Positions 1 through 8,904 are shown, numbered from the stretch's first letter. The stretch: 64,000 nt of DNA from Actinospineispora eucalypti (GCA_014208095.1 JACHMT010000005.1:62001-126000); one strand, 5' to 3'. Program-made: numbers and translations. Notes: generated by a model not told the origin, from the sequence alone.

Positions 1-366
1 GACCTGCGCGCCGAGCTGCACCCGCTGGTCGGGCTGTGCGAGCCGGGCCACGAGCCGTCGGAGAGCACCGCGACGGTGCGGGCGCGGGTCCTCGCCGCCC
101 GGGCGGCCGCGCGGGCCAGGTGGGTCGAGTTCGGCTGGCACACCAACGCCGAGGTTCCGGGGACGGTGCTGCGCACCGGCTTCCGGTTGCCCCGGCCGGT
201 GGTCCAGCCGCTGGACGTGGGGCTGAGCCGGGGCCTGCTCACCGCTCGCGGCGCCGACCGGGCACTGCGGGTGGCCTGGACGCTGGCCGACCTGGCCGGT
301 GCGTCCCGGCCGGACCGGGACATGGTGGAGCGGGCCATCCAGTTCAAGGAACGGCGGGTGGCATGA
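1..366 (+). CDS. comM: ComM/YifB-family Mg-chelatase-like AAA ATPase, C-terminal part
   Basis: The gene is cut by the left edge and only the last 121 residues are present. The visible part is the C-terminal lid region typical of ComM/YifB proteins, including SRGLLTARGADRALRVAWTL and the ending AIQFKERRVA. ComM-type helicases drive branch migration during integration of taken-up DNA. Its stop overlaps the start of dprA (ATGA), so the two are translationally coupled, which agrees with the usual comM-dprA pairing in actinobacteria. The family assignment is confident from the C-terminus and the neighbour; the ATPase motifs lie outside the window. Confidence 0.88.
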   Translation, partial: DLRAELHPLVGLCEPGHEPSESTATVRARVLAARAAARARWVEFGWHTNAEVPGTVLRTGFRLPRPVVQPLDVGLSRGLLTARGADRALRVAWTLADLAGASRPDRDMVERAIQFKERRVA

Positions 367-1520
367 GCATGAGGCATAGCCAGGATGCCAGTGAGGTGCG
401 GCTGGCCCGGACCTACCTGTCCGCCGTCGCTGAACCGCCGGCCCCCGCGCTCGCGGCGTTCGTGGCCCGTCACGGCCCGGTCCGGGCGGCCGAGTTGGTG
501 CGCGCGGGTGAGGTGCCGGAGATCGTGGAGAAGGAGACGATCGCGCGCCGGGACCGAGACCGGGTGGTGGCCCACCTCAGCGCGGCGGCGGCGGTGGGTG
601 CCCGGCTGGTCACGCCGGAGGACGCCGAGTGGCCGGCCGCCCAGTGCCTGGCGTTCGAGCTGGCCGGCCACAGGCACCTGCCGGCCCCGATCGCGCTGTG
701 GGTGCGCGGCGAGGCCCGGCTGGACGAGATGGTCGAGCGGTCGGTGGCCATCGTCGGTTCCAGGGCGGCCACCGGCTACGGCGGCCGGGTCGCCCACACG
801 CTGGCCCTCGGCGTGGCCGGCGCGGGGTTCACGGTTGTCTCCGGCGCCGCGTTCGGCATCGACGCGGCGGCGCACCGGGGGGCGCTCGCCGCCGATGGGC
901 GCACCATCGCGGTGCTCGCCTGCGGCATCGAACGCGCCTACCCGATGGCCCACGACCGGCTGCTGCGGCACATCGCGCGGACCGGGTTGGTCGTCTCCGA
1001 GTACCCGCCGGGTACCGCGCCGGCGCGCCACCGGTTCCTGGTGCGCAACCGGATCATCGCCGGTCTGGCCGGCGGCACGGTCGTGGTGGAGGCGGGCTGG
1101 CGCAGCGGTTCGCGGCGCACCGCCTCGGACGCGGGGCTGCTCGGCCGGCCGTTGATGGCCGTGCCCGGGCCGGTGACCTCGGCGATGTCGGTCGGGTGCC
1201 ACCGGCTGCTGCGTGAGCCCGGCACGGTGGCGGTGACCCGGCCGGAAGAGGTCATCGAAGCAGTCGGCCGGATCGGCGTCGACCTCGCCCCGGGGTTGGC
1301 CGAGGGCGGCGGTCCGAGGCGTATCACCGACGGGCTTTCCGACGCCGGGCAGCGGGTGCACGAGTCGCTGTCCTGGTCGGCGGCCAGCGACCCGGACCAG
1401 GTTTCCATGGAATCCGGGCTGCCCGTCGAGCTGGTCCGGGTGGCGCTGCCCGAGCTGGTACGCAACGGCCTCGCCGAGCGCACAGGGAACGGCTGGCGGC
1501 GCTGTCCCCGGCTCGGGTAA
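363..1520 (+). CDS. dprA: DNA-processing protein DprA
   Basis: 385-residue DprA/Smf protein, which loads RecA on incoming single-stranded DNA in naturally transforming bacteria; its role in most actinobacteria is not settled. The Rossmann-like core shows VAIVGSRAATGYGGRVAH, SGAAFGIDAAAHRGAL and the SEYPPGTAPARHRFLVRNR segment that binds ssDNA. A C-terminal winged-helix-like part follows (about residues 315-385, VHESLSWSAASDPDQVSMES). The start is the ATG at 363, which overlaps the comM stop by four bases. Length and domain order are normal for the family. Confidence 0.93.
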   Translation: MSMRHSQDASEVRLARTYLSAVAEPPAPALAAFVARHGPVRAAELVRAGEVPEIVEKETIARRDRDRVVAHLSAAAAVGARLVTPEDAEWPAAQCLAFELAGHRHLPAPIALWVRGEARLDEMVERSVAIVGSRAATGYGGRVAHTLALGVAGAGFTVVSGAAFGIDAAAHRGALAADGRTIAVLACGIERAYPMAHDRLLRHIARTGLVVSEYPPGTAPARHRFLVRNRIIAGLAGGTVVVEAGWRSGSRRTASDAGLLGRPLMAVPGPVTSAMSVGCHRLLREPGTVAVTRPEEVIEAVGRIGVDLAPGLAEGGGPRRITDGLSDAGQRVHESLSWSAASDPDQVSMESGLPVELVRVALPELVRNGLAERTGNGWRRCPRLG

Positions 1521-1602
1521 CCGGCGTGGCGGTGCTTGACCGGGCGGCCCCGGGAGCGCACCGTGCTGGTGCCGCCTCGACACGGAAGGTTGGGCACCAG
1601 GT

Positions 1603-2541
1603 ATGCCGAGCTCCGACGAACCGGCAGATGCGGACGCGCTGCCGGCGGACCTGGCGGACGCGCGCCGGGCGTTCGAGCGCCACCTCCGGCTGGAGCGGGC
1701 GACGTCGGCGCACACCGTCCGCGCCTACCTGGGCGACCTGGACGCCCTGCTGCGCACGGTGGCCGACACCGGCCTCGCCGGCCTGGACCTCGCCGCGCTG
1801 CGCCGCTGGCTGGCCGCGCAACGGGCGGCCGGGGCCAGCCGGGCCACCCTCACCCGACGGGCCTCCTCGGCGCGGGTGTTCACCGCGTGGGCGGCGCGGA
1901 CCGGCCGGCTGGCCACCGACCCCGGCCAGCGGCTCGCCGCGCCGCGCAAGCACCGCACGCTGCCGTCGGTGCTGACCGTGGAACAGGCCGACGCCATGCT
2001 CACCGCGGCCACCTCCGGTGCGGCCGAGGAGGACCCGGTCGCGGTGCGTGACCTGTTATTGCTCGAGCTGCTCTACGCCACCGGGGTCCGGGTGTCCGAG
2101 CTGTGCGGCCTCGACCTGGACGGCGTCGACCAGCGCCGGAGGGCGCTGCGCGTGCTCGGCAAGGGCGGCAGGGAACGCACCGTGGTGTACGGCGTGCCCG
2201 CCCAGCGCGCCCTGGAGCGCTGGCTCGGCGGGCACCGGAGCGCGCTGGCCCGGCCCGGCTCGCCGGCCGCGCTGCTGCTCGGCGCGCGCGGCGGCCGGCT
2301 GGACCCGAGGGTGGCCCGTTCCGTGGTCAACGCCGCCGCCGGCGCCGTGCCCGGCGGGCCGGCGCTGTCGCCGCACGGCCTGCGGCACAGCGCCGCGACC
2401 CACCTGCTGGTCGGCGGCGCGGACCTGCGCTCCGTGCAGGAGCTGCTCGGCCACGCCACGCTGGCCACCACCCAGCTGTACACACACGTCACGGTGGACC
2501 GCCTCAAGGCAATTCACGACCAGGCGCACCCCAGGGCGTGA
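1603..2541 (+). CDS. xerC: Tyrosine recombinase XerC
   Basis: 312-residue tyrosine recombinase. An N-terminal SAM-like core-binding domain (about residues 20-110, LRLERATSAHTVRAYLGDL) precedes the catalytic domain. All active-site residues are visible: Arg163 (GVRVSEL), Lys187 (LGKGGRE), His258 and Arg261 (SPHGLRH), His284 (LLGHATL) and the nucleophile Tyr293 (QLYTHV). XerC acts with XerD at dif to resolve chromosome dimers. It lies 82 nt after dprA and before rpsB, the conserved actinobacterial location of chromosomal xerC rather than that of a phage or integron integrase. Confidence 0.93.
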   Translation: MPSSDEPADADALPADLADARRAFERHLRLERATSAHTVRAYLGDLDALLRTVADTGLAGLDLAALRRWLAAQRAAGASRATLTRRASSARVFTAWAARTGRLATDPGQRLAAPRKHRTLPSVLTVEQADAMLTAATSGAAEEDPVAVRDLLLLELLYATGVRVSELCGLDLDGVDQRRRALRVLGKGGRERTVVYGVPAQRALERWLGGHRSALARPGSPAALLLGARGGRLDPRVARSVVNAAAGAVPGGPALSPHGLRHSAATHLLVGGADLRSVQELLGHATLATTQLYTHVTVDRLKAIHDQAHPRA

Positions 2542-2550
2542 CGTCTGATC

Positions 2551-2570
2551 GATCGCCCGGAACGGCGATC
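2551..2570. terminator. Candidate bidirectional terminator between xerC and the M23 gene
   Basis: A perfect 7-bp stem, GATCGCC/GGCGATC with a 6-nt loop, lies in the 52-nt gap between two convergent genes. There is no T-tract, as is common in high-GC actinobacteria. The assignment rests on position and symmetry only. Confidence 0.45.
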
Positions 2571-2593
2571 ACGCTCAGCGCGCCCCGGCGCTC

Positions 2594-3169
2594 TCAGCGC
2601 GGCGGGCCGGACCAGGGGAGCAGGCGCACCCGTAGCGCGCGGACCAGCAGCAACGGGTCCAGGTACTCGCCGTCCCGCCGCAGGCCCCAGTGCAGGCAGG
2701 CGGCCGCCGGGCAGGCCCGGTGTCCGGGCGCCAGCCGGCCGAGCGGCTCACCCCGGCTCACCCGCTGCCCGGCCCGCACCGCGGCGGTGACCGGCTCGTA
2801 GCTGGTGCGCAGCCCGTCGGCGTGATCAACCGCCACCACGCCCCGGTCGGCCAGCGGGGCGGCGTACACGATCGTGCCATCGGCCGGCGCCAGCACTGGC
2901 TGGTCGGGCACACCGGCCAGGTCGGCTCCTCGGTGGCCGGGTCCGTACGGCATGGACGGCGGCTGGAACGGCCGGGTCACCGAGGGCACCGGCGCGAGCG
3001 GCCAGCCGAACCGCGCCACCGGCACCGGCCGCACCCAGCCCGGCACCGCCGCTACCGGCCGCGAATCGTCCCGGAACGTCGCCATCGGCTCGGCTCGGGC
3101 ACTCCCGCCCAACCCGGCCATAACCACGCTGACCAGCACCATCGCCATCCGAACCCGTCCCAGCGCCAT
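2594..3169 (-). CDS. Secreted M23-family peptidase (LytM domain)
   Basis: 191-residue exported protein. An N-terminal signal peptide (AMVLVSVVMAGLGGSARA) is followed by one LytM/M23 domain: GHRGADLAG carries the first His and the Asp zinc ligands, then PVLAPADGTIVYAA. The later ligand motif is CLHWGLR, so the first His of the usual HxH is a Cys here. From memory, related actinobacterial proteins carry the same change; whether the enzyme is active or a degenerate regulator is unclear. It is convergent with xerC and divergent from rpsB. Confidence 0.82.
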   Translation of the reverse strand: MALGRVRMAMVLVSVVMAGLGGSARAEPMATFRDDSRPVAAVPGWVRPVPVARFGWPLAPVPSVTRPFQPPSMPYGPGHRGADLAGVPDQPVLAPADGTIVYAAPLADRGVVAVDHADGLRTSYEPVTAAVRAGQRVSRGEPLGRLAPGHRACPAAACLHWGLRRDGEYLDPLLLVRALRVRLLPWSGPPR

Positions 3170-3295
3170 GCCCGCGATGGTGCGTCGACCAGGTCCCCGG
3201 AGTCACCCGGCGGACCCGCCGCTGTGGACAACTCCGGCCGCTGTGCACAACCCGGTCACCTCCACCGACCCGGTGTGGTCACCGATCCGTTCCGG

Positions 3296-3345
3296 CGTAC
3301 ACTGACGGACGCATCTCGTGTACCACGAGGTGACTTCGCGCGTCC
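3296..3345 (+). promoter_or_regulatory. Candidate rpsB promoter -10 and leader hairpin
   Basis: The 349-nt gap before rpsB holds a TACACT hexamer at 3296-3301 followed by nested inverted repeats: GGACGC at 3307-3312 with GCGTCC at 3340-3345, enclosing CTCGTG-TAC-CACGAG at 3315-3329. Such a structured leader could serve S2 autoregulation, as known for rpsB leaders elsewhere, but no match to a described leader class was made. Nothing else is recognised in the gap. Confidence 0.35.
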
Positions 3346-3518
3346 GCGCAACCCGTTGTCCGAGTCGTTCGCGGCCGGTCGGCGGGCAACGTAGCCCGGG
3401 CGGTCCCGAGGGCGTCAGCAACATCGGCCCGAGGGTCCGGGAGACGGCGCGGCGCTAGGGCGGTACCACCCGGTGCCGCGACACAACCGCTGATCGAAAA
3501 GAGGAGTGAGGACAGGCC

Positions 3519-4409
3519 ATGGCCGTCGTCACGATGAAGCAACTGCTCGACTCCGGCGTGCACTTCGGGCATCAGACCCGCCGCTGGAACCCGAAGATGA
3601 AGCGCTACATCTTCACCGAGCGCAACGGCATCTACATCATCGACCTGCAGCAGACGCTGTCCTACATCGACCGGGCGTACGAGTTCGTCCGGGAGACCGT
3701 CGCCCACGGCGGCTCGGTGCTGTTCATCGGCACCAAGAAGCAGGCCCAGGAGGCCATCGCCGACGAGGCCCAGCGGGTGAACATGCCGTACGTCAACCAG
3801 CGCTGGCTGGGCGGCATGCTGACCAACTTCCAGACCGTGCACAAGCGCCTCCAGCGGCTCAAGGAGCTGGAGTCGATGGAGCAGAGCGGCGGCTTCGACG
3901 GGCGCACCAAGAAGGAAATCTTGATGCTGACCCGGGAGAAGGACAAGCTCGAGCGCACCCTCGGCGGCATCCGGGACATGGCCAAGGTGCCCAGCGCGGT
4001 GTGGGTGGTCGACACCAAGAAGGAGCACATCGCGGTCGGTGAGGCCCGCAAGCTGGGCATCCCGGTGGTGGCCATCCTGGACACCAACTGCGACCCGGAC
4101 GAGGTCGACTTCCCGATCCCGGGCAACGACGACGCGATCCGGTCCGCCGCGTTGCTCACCAAGGTGATCGCGCGCGCCGCCGCCGACGGCCTGATGGCCC
4201 GCTCCTCGCGCGGCCGGGGCAACGACGGCGAGGAGAAGCCGGAGGCCGGCCCGGCCACCGACGAGCCGTTGGCCGAGTGGGAGCAGGAGCTGCTGGCCGG
4301 TGGTTCGGACGGCGCGACCCTGACCGCCCCCGAGGCCGGTGGTGACCCGGTCGCCGCCGGTGCGGCGCCCGCCAGCACCAGCAACGGTGCGCAGCAGACC
4401 GCCGAGTAA
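3519..4409 (+). CDS. rpsB: 30S ribosomal protein S2
   Basis: 296-residue S2 protein of the small ribosomal subunit. Family signatures are clear: VTMKQLLDSGVHFGHQTRRW at the N-terminus, LFIGTKKQAQEAI, YVNQRWLGGMLTNF, and the IPVVAILDTNCDPDEVDFPI segment. After residue 235 there is an acidic, Ala/Gly-rich tail of about 60 residues that is longer than the E. coli protein and is a common actinobacterial extension. A strong SD (AAGAGGAG) precedes the ATG. It is the first gene of rpsB-tsf-pyrH-frr-cdsA. Confidence 0.98.
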   Translation: MAVVTMKQLLDSGVHFGHQTRRWNPKMKRYIFTERNGIYIIDLQQTLSYIDRAYEFVRETVAHGGSVLFIGTKKQAQEAIADEAQRVNMPYVNQRWLGGMLTNFQTVHKRLQRLKELESMEQSGGFDGRTKKEILMLTREKDKLERTLGGIRDMAKVPSAVWVVDTKKEHIAVGEARKLGIPVVAILDTNCDPDEVDFPIPGNDDAIRSAALLTKVIARAAADGLMARSSRGRGNDGEEKPEAGPATDEPLAEWEQELLAGGSDGATLTAPEAGGDPVAAGAAPASTSNGAQQTAE

Positions 4410-4451
4410 GTCCCCAGTTCAAACCTCAGCAAGGACGGGTAGCACACCACC

Positions 4452-5288
4452 ATGGCGAATTACACGGCCGCCGACGTCAAGCGACTCCGTGAAATCACCG
4501 GCTCCGGGATGATGGACTGCAAGAAGGCCCTGGAGGAGTCGGACGGCGACCTGGACAAGGCCGTCGAGCTGCTCCGCATCAAGGGCGCGAAGGACGTGGG
4601 CAAGCGCGCCGAGCGGGCCACCTCGGCCGGTCTCGTGGTCGGTCAGACCAGCGACAACGGCGGCACCGTCGTCGAGCTGCTCTGCGAGACCGACTTCGTG
4701 GCGAAGAGCGACGACTTCCAGGCGCTGGCCGCCAAGGTGCTGGCCGCCGCCGCCGCGACCACCCCGGCCGACGTGGACGCGCTGCGCGCGGCCGCGCTGG
4801 ACGGCGGGACGGTGGATGACGCGGTGCAGGCACTCTCCGCCCGGATCGGCGAGAAGCTCCAGCTCTCCCGGTACGTGCACTTCGACGGCCCGGTCGCGCT
4901 GTACCTGCACCGCAGGGCCACCGACCTGCCGCCGGCGATCGGCATCCTGGTCTCCTACACCGGCGAAGGCGAGTCGGCCGCCGAGTTCGCCCGGGGCGTG
5001 GCGATGCACATCGCCGCCGCCCGGCCGAAGTACCTCACCCGGGACGACGTGCCCGAGGAGGCGGTGACCAACGAGCGGCGCATCGCCGAGGCGACCGCCC
5101 GCGAGGAGGGCAAGCCCGAGCAGGCCCTGCCGAAGATCATCGAAGGCCGGGTCAACGGCTTCTTCAAGGACGTCGTGCTGCTCGAGCAGGCCTCGGTGCA
5201 GGACACCAAGAAGACCGTCAAGGCCGCGCTGGCCGAGGCCGGCGTGACCGTGAACCAGTTTGCCCGCCTCGAAGTCGGGCAGGCCTGA
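4452..5288 (+). CDS. tsf: Elongation factor Ts
   Basis: 278-residue guanine-nucleotide exchange factor for EF-Tu. The N-terminal UBA-like domain (MANYTAADVKRLREITGSGM, then DCKKALEES) and the TDFVAKSDDFQALA motif that contacts EF-Tu are intact, followed by the two core subdomains. It lies 42 nt after rpsB and 4 nt before the pyrH start, so co-transcription is very likely. Length is normal. Confidence 0.98.
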   Translation: MANYTAADVKRLREITGSGMMDCKKALEESDGDLDKAVELLRIKGAKDVGKRAERATSAGLVVGQTSDNGGTVVELLCETDFVAKSDDFQALAAKVLAAAAATTPADVDALRAAALDGGTVDDAVQALSARIGEKLQLSRYVHFDGPVALYLHRRATDLPPAIGILVSYTGEGESAAEFARGVAMHIAAARPKYLTRDDVPEEAVTNERRIAEATAREEGKPEQALPKIIEGRVNGFFKDVVLLEQASVQDTKKTVKAALAEAGVTVNQFARLEVGQA

Positions 5289-5292
5289 GCGC

Positions 5293-6045
5293 GTGACTGG
5301 CACCAACGGCGGTGGCCGTCCGAGTCATCTCGGCGGCTACCGCCGTGTGCTGCTCAAGCTCGGCGGTGAGATGTTCGGCGGCGGCTCGGTCGGGGTGGAC
5401 CCGATCGTGGTGCAGACGGTGGCCCGTCAGCTGGCCGACGTCGTAGCCAGCGGGGTACAGGTCGCGGTGGTGATCGGCGGCGGCAACTTCTTCCGCGGCG
5501 CCCAGCTCATCGAGGGCGGCATGGAGCGCTCGCGCGCCGACTACATGGGCATGCTGGGCACGGTGATGAACTGTCTCGCGCTGCAGGACTTCCTGGAGCG
5601 CGAGCACGGCATCGACACCCGGGTGCAGACGGCGATCACCATGGGGCAGGTCGCCGAGCCGTACATCCCGCGCCGGGCCATCCGGCACCTGGAGAAGGGC
5701 CGCGTGGTCATCTTCGGGTCCGGGGTCGGCATGCCGTACTTCTCCACCGACACGGCCGGCGCGCAGCGGGCCCTGGAGATCGGCTGCGACGTGGTCCTGC
5801 TGGCCAAGGGCGTGGACGGGGTCTACGACGCCGACCCCAAGACCGAGCCGAACGCCAAGATGTTCGACGAGATCAGCCACCGGGAGGCACTCGAGCGCGG
5901 GCTCAAGGTCGCGGACGCCACGGCGTTCAGCCTGTGCATGGAAAACCGGATGCCGATCATCGTGTTCAACCTGTTGACCGAGGGCAACATCGGCCGCGCG
6001 GTCCGGGGTGAGAGGATCGGCACATTGGTCAGTACGCCCGAGTAG
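5293..6045 (+). CDS. pyrH: UMP kinase
   Basis: 250-residue amino-acid-kinase-fold enzyme that phosphorylates UMP to UDP in pyrimidine synthesis. Motifs include RRVLLKLGGEMFGG, VVIGGGNFFRGAQL, the DYMGMLGTVMN segment and VDGVYDADPKTEPNA for nucleotide binding. The GTG at 5293, four bases after the tsf stop, is chosen as start; an upstream in-frame ATG at 5260 would lie inside tsf and only add a non-conserved tail. The short pre-domain extension (TGTNGGGRPSHLGGY) is typical of actinobacterial PyrH. Confidence 0.96.
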   Translation: MTGTNGGGRPSHLGGYRRVLLKLGGEMFGGGSVGVDPIVVQTVARQLADVVASGVQVAVVIGGGNFFRGAQLIEGGMERSRADYMGMLGTVMNCLALQDFLEREHGIDTRVQTAITMGQVAEPYIPRRAIRHLEKGRVVIFGSGVGMPYFSTDTAGAQRALEIGCDVVLLAKGVDGVYDADPKTEPNAKMFDEISHREALERGLKVADATAFSLCMENRMPIIVFNLLTEGNIGRAVRGERIGTLVSTPE

Positions 6046-6099
6046 CCGAACCAAGCGCGCGGGCGTCCGGCCCAACCACTGCAAGCACCTGGAGCAGCC

Positions 6100-6657
6100 G
6101 TGATCGACGAGACTCTCTTCGAAGCCGAGGAGAAGATGGAGAAGGCCGTCTCGGTCACCCGAGAGGACCTCAGCGCGGTGCGTGCCGGCAGGGCCACCCC
6201 GGCGATGTTCTCCCGGATCGTGGTGGACTACTACGGGGCGCCCACCCCGCTGAACCAGCTGGCCTCGGTGAACATCCCCGAGGCCCGGATGGCGGTGATC
6301 AAGCCCTACGACGCCAGCCAGCTCAAGGCGTTGGAGAAGGCGATCCGGGACTCCGACCTGGGTGTCAATCCCTCCAACGACGGCCTGATCATCCGGGTGG
6401 TGATCCCGCAGCTGTCCGAGGAACGCCGCCGGGACCTGGTGAAGGTGGTCAAGGGCAAGGGCGAGGACGGCCGGGTGTCCATCCGCAGCATCCGGCGCAA
6501 GGCGATGGAAGAGCTTCACCGCATCGCCAAGGACGGCGAGGCCGGCGAGGACGAGGTGTCCCGCGCGGAGAAGGAACTGCAGCAGGCCACCGACCGATAC
6601 GTGGCCCAGGTCGACGAGCTGGTCAAACACAAGGAAGCGGAACTCCTCGAGGTGTGA
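6100..6657 (+). CDS. frr: Ribosome recycling factor
   Basis: 185-residue RRF that splits post-termination ribosomes with EF-G. The long helical-bundle sequence is fully typical: VIDETLFEAEEKMEKAV, RAGRATPAMF, PIPQL-like VIPQLSEERRRDLVKV and the C-terminal helix AEKELQQATDRYVAQVDEL. Start is GTG at 6100, 54 nt after pyrH. Its TGA overlaps the GTG of cdsA, so frr and cdsA are coupled. Confidence 0.97.
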   Translation: MIDETLFEAEEKMEKAVSVTREDLSAVRAGRATPAMFSRIVVDYYGAPTPLNQLASVNIPEARMAVIKPYDASQLKALEKAIRDSDLGVNPSNDGLIIRVVIPQLSEERRRDLVKVVKGKGEDGRVSIRSIRRKAMEELHRIAKDGEAGEDEVSRAEKELQQATDRYVAQVDELVKHKEAELLEV

Positions 6658-7505
6658 GCGAGGTGGCTACCGCGGCGGATCGACCGCCTTCCCGGCTAGG
6701 TCGAGATCTGCCTGCGGCGATCTCGGTGGGAGTCGCTCTCGGCGTGGTCATAGTGGCCAGCCTGTGGTTCATTCGCGAGCTGTTCATCGTGGTCGTCGCC
6801 GTGGCCGTGGCGGTCTCCACCTGGGAGCTGGCCGGCGCGCTGCGCCGCGGTGGCGGCATCAAGGTGTCGCTGTGGCCGGCGCTCATCGGCGGCCAGGCGA
6901 TGCTGTGGCTGGCCTGGCCGTTGGGCGCGCTCGGCGTGGTCGCGGCGGCCGCGACCACGATGCTGGCCTGCATGCTGTGGCGGATGCCGGACGGGCCGGA
7001 CAACTTCCTCCGGGACGTCAGCGCGTCCATGTTCACCGTGGCCTACGTGCCGTTCTTCGCCGCCTTCGCGGCGATGCTGGTGCTGCCGCTGGACGGCACC
7101 CAGCGGGTGCTCACCTGGATGCTGTGCGTGGTCGCCTCGGACGTGGGCGGCTACGCGGCCGGTGTGCTCGCCGGGCGGCACCCGATGGCCCCGAACATCA
7201 GCCCGAAGAAGTCGTGGGAGGGCTTCGCCGGTTCGCTGATCGCCGGTTCCGTCGCCGGCGCGATCTGCGTCTCCGAGCTGCTGCACGGGGACTGGCGGCT
7301 GGGCGCGCCGCTGGGGGCACTGCTGGTCGCGGCGGCCACCATCGGCGACCTGATCGAGTCGCTGATCAAACGTGACCTCGGGTTGAAGGACATGGGCTCG
7401 CTGTTGCCGGGGCACGGCGGGCTGATGGACCGGATGGACTCCATGTTGCCCACCGCACTGGTCGCCTGGGTGCTGCTGAGCACGTTCGTGCCTACCGCCC
7501 CGTGA
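6654..7505 (+). CDS. cdsA: Phosphatidate cytidylyltransferase
   Basis: 283-residue integral membrane enzyme that makes CDP-diacylglycerol from phosphatidate and CTP. About eight hydrophobic segments are visible, and the C-terminal CdsA signature is present (SPKKSWEGFAGSL, then GDLIESLIKRDLGLKDMGSL and GHGGLMDRMDSM with the catalytic Asp/Lys residues). The GTG start overlaps the frr stop, and its own stop overlaps the start of the next gene. It is the phospholipid-synthesis member of the rpsB operon. Confidence 0.96.
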   Translation: MSEVATAADRPPSRLGRDLPAAISVGVALGVVIVASLWFIRELFIVVVAVAVAVSTWELAGALRRGGGIKVSLWPALIGGQAMLWLAWPLGALGVVAAAATTMLACMLWRMPDGPDNFLRDVSASMFTVAYVPFFAAFAAMLVLPLDGTQRVLTWMLCVVASDVGGYAAGVLAGRHPMAPNISPKKSWEGFAGSLIAGSVAGAICVSELLHGDWRLGAPLGALLVAAATIGDLIESLIKRDLGLKDMGSLLPGHGGLMDRMDSMLPTALVAWVLLSTFVPTAP

Positions 7506-8233
7506 GGCGCGGGTCCGCCCCCGGTGTCCCGGCCCCGGTGCCCAGCCCGAACATCTGGCACTGGCCCGAGGTCTACGAGCAGGAGAACCGCGCGCAGGAC
7601 GCCGCCGGGCAGATCTGGGCGGCGCTGCGCGAGGCCGGCGACTGGGCCGGCGCGGATGTGCTGGACGTCGGCTGCGGGGACGGCTTCCACCTGCCGTACT
7701 TCGCCCGGACCGCGCGCACCGTGGCCGGGGTCGAGCCCCACCCGCCGCTGGTGGCCCGCGCCCGGGCTCGAGTGACCGGCCTCCCGGAGGTGCGCGTGCT
7801 GGCCGGCGGTGCCGAGTCGCTGCCGCTGCCGGACGCCAGCGTGGACCTGGTGCACGCGCGCACCGCGTACTTCTTCGGCCCGGGCTGCGAGCCGGGACTG
7901 GCCGAGGCGGACCGGGTGCTGCGCCCCGGCGGCCTGCTGGCCATCGTCGACCTGGACGCCACGTGCCCGCCGTACGGCGACTGGATGCGCGCCGACCTGC
8001 CCCGCTACGACCCGGCCGAGGTGGAGCGGTTCTTCGCCCGCCAGGGGTTCCGACAGCGCCGGGTGGACACCCGCTGGCGGTTCGCCGACCGGGCCACCCT
8101 GGAGGCGGTGCTGCGGATCGAGTTCTCCGCCGAGGTGGCCGGCCGGGCGATCGCGGCCACCGACGGGCTGACCCTGCCGGTCGGCTACCGGCTGCACACC
8201 CGCCGCAAGCCGTCGGGCCTGGTGCTGCCTTAG
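7502..8233 (+). CDS. Class I SAM-dependent methyltransferase
   Basis: 243-residue methyltransferase. Motif I is VLDVGCGDGFHLPYFA, with the acidic residue of motif II in VAGVEPHPPLVARARARV, and an UbiE/type-11-like motif IV-V region (LPLPDASVDLVHARTAYFFG, then ADRVLRPGGLLAIVDLDAT). The substrate is not predictable. The GTG start overlaps the cdsA stop, so it is the last gene of the rpsB operon. Its stop overlaps by three bases the stop of the convergent Rieske gene. Confidence 0.88.
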   Translation: MRRGSAPGVPAPVPSPNIWHWPEVYEQENRAQDAAGQIWAALREAGDWAGADVLDVGCGDGFHLPYFARTARTVAGVEPHPPLVARARARVTGLPEVRVLAGGAESLPLPDASVDLVHARTAYFFGPGCEPGLAEADRVLRPGGLLAIVDLDATCPPYGDWMRADLPRYDPAEVERFFARQGFRQRRVDTRWRFADRATLEAVLRIEFSAEVAGRAIAATDGLTLPVGYRLHTRRKPSGLVLP

Positions 8234-8760
8234 CTCAGCCGGAGCTGGCCGCCCTCGGCGGACACCGGGCGGGCCGCCAGCGGTCGCTTCGCCGGACCGT
8301 TGGTGACCGAGCCGTCGGTGGCGCTGAACTCGCTGCCGTGGCAGGGGCAGATGATGTTCCCACCGCTCACCGAGCCGACCGTACAGCCCTGGTGGGTGCA
8401 GGTGGCGGAGAACGCCTTGAAAGTTCCGGCGGCCGGTTGGGTGACCACCACCCGCTGCGCGGAGAAGACCTTGCCGCCGCCCACCGGGACCGCGCTGGCC
8501 GGGCCGAGGTCGATGCCCGAGGGCTGGGCCGCCGGGGGGTTTCCGGGCGCGGCGGCCTGGGGGGCGCCGGACGCGGCCTGGCCGCCGGTGGCCGGCTCGG
8601 CGGGAGTGGGAGCGGGAGCGGGGGCCGGCGCGGGGGAGTAGGTGGAGCAGCCGGTGGCCACCAGGGCGGCGGCCGCGGTCGCGGCGCCACCGGCGGCCAG
8701 CGCCCCCCGCCGGTTCAGCCGCGGCGCGGTGTTCGGGGGTGCGGCGTTGCCTTCGGACAC
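8230..8760 (-). CDS. Tat-exported Rieske 2Fe-2S lipoprotein
   Basis: 176-residue protein. The Tat motif NRRGALAAGG and a lipobox (LVATGC) give an N-terminal export signal, followed by a Pro/Ala-rich linker of about 45 residues. The Rieske domain has both ligand boxes, CTHQGC and CPCHGS, and the downstream NGPAKRPL segment. Folded, cluster-loaded Rieske proteins are exported by Tat, so it probably sits on the outer face of the membrane. The GTG at 8760 is used because AGAAAGG lies just upstream; longer in-frame starts lack such a site. The electron partner is unknown. Confidence 0.9.
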   Translation of the reverse strand: MSEGNAAPPNTAPRLNRRGALAAGGAATAAAALVATGCSTYSPAPAPAPAPTPAEPATGGQAASGAPQAAAPGNPPAAQPSGIDLGPASAVPVGGGKVFSAQRVVVTQPAAGTFKAFSATCTHQGCTVGSVSGGNIICPCHGSEFSATDGSVTNGPAKRPLAARPVSAEGGQLRLS

Positions 8761-8904
8761 GTTGTTGACCTTTCTTCGTGGTGGGAGGTCCGCCAGTCCA
8801 CCACAGCCCCCGGTCGGTGTGCTTGCCGGTTGCTTTCCGTGGCCCAAATGGAACGCGTCGCCGGCCGAGGACTCCCGTCCGCTACGTGGGACAATGGACC
8901 CGTC

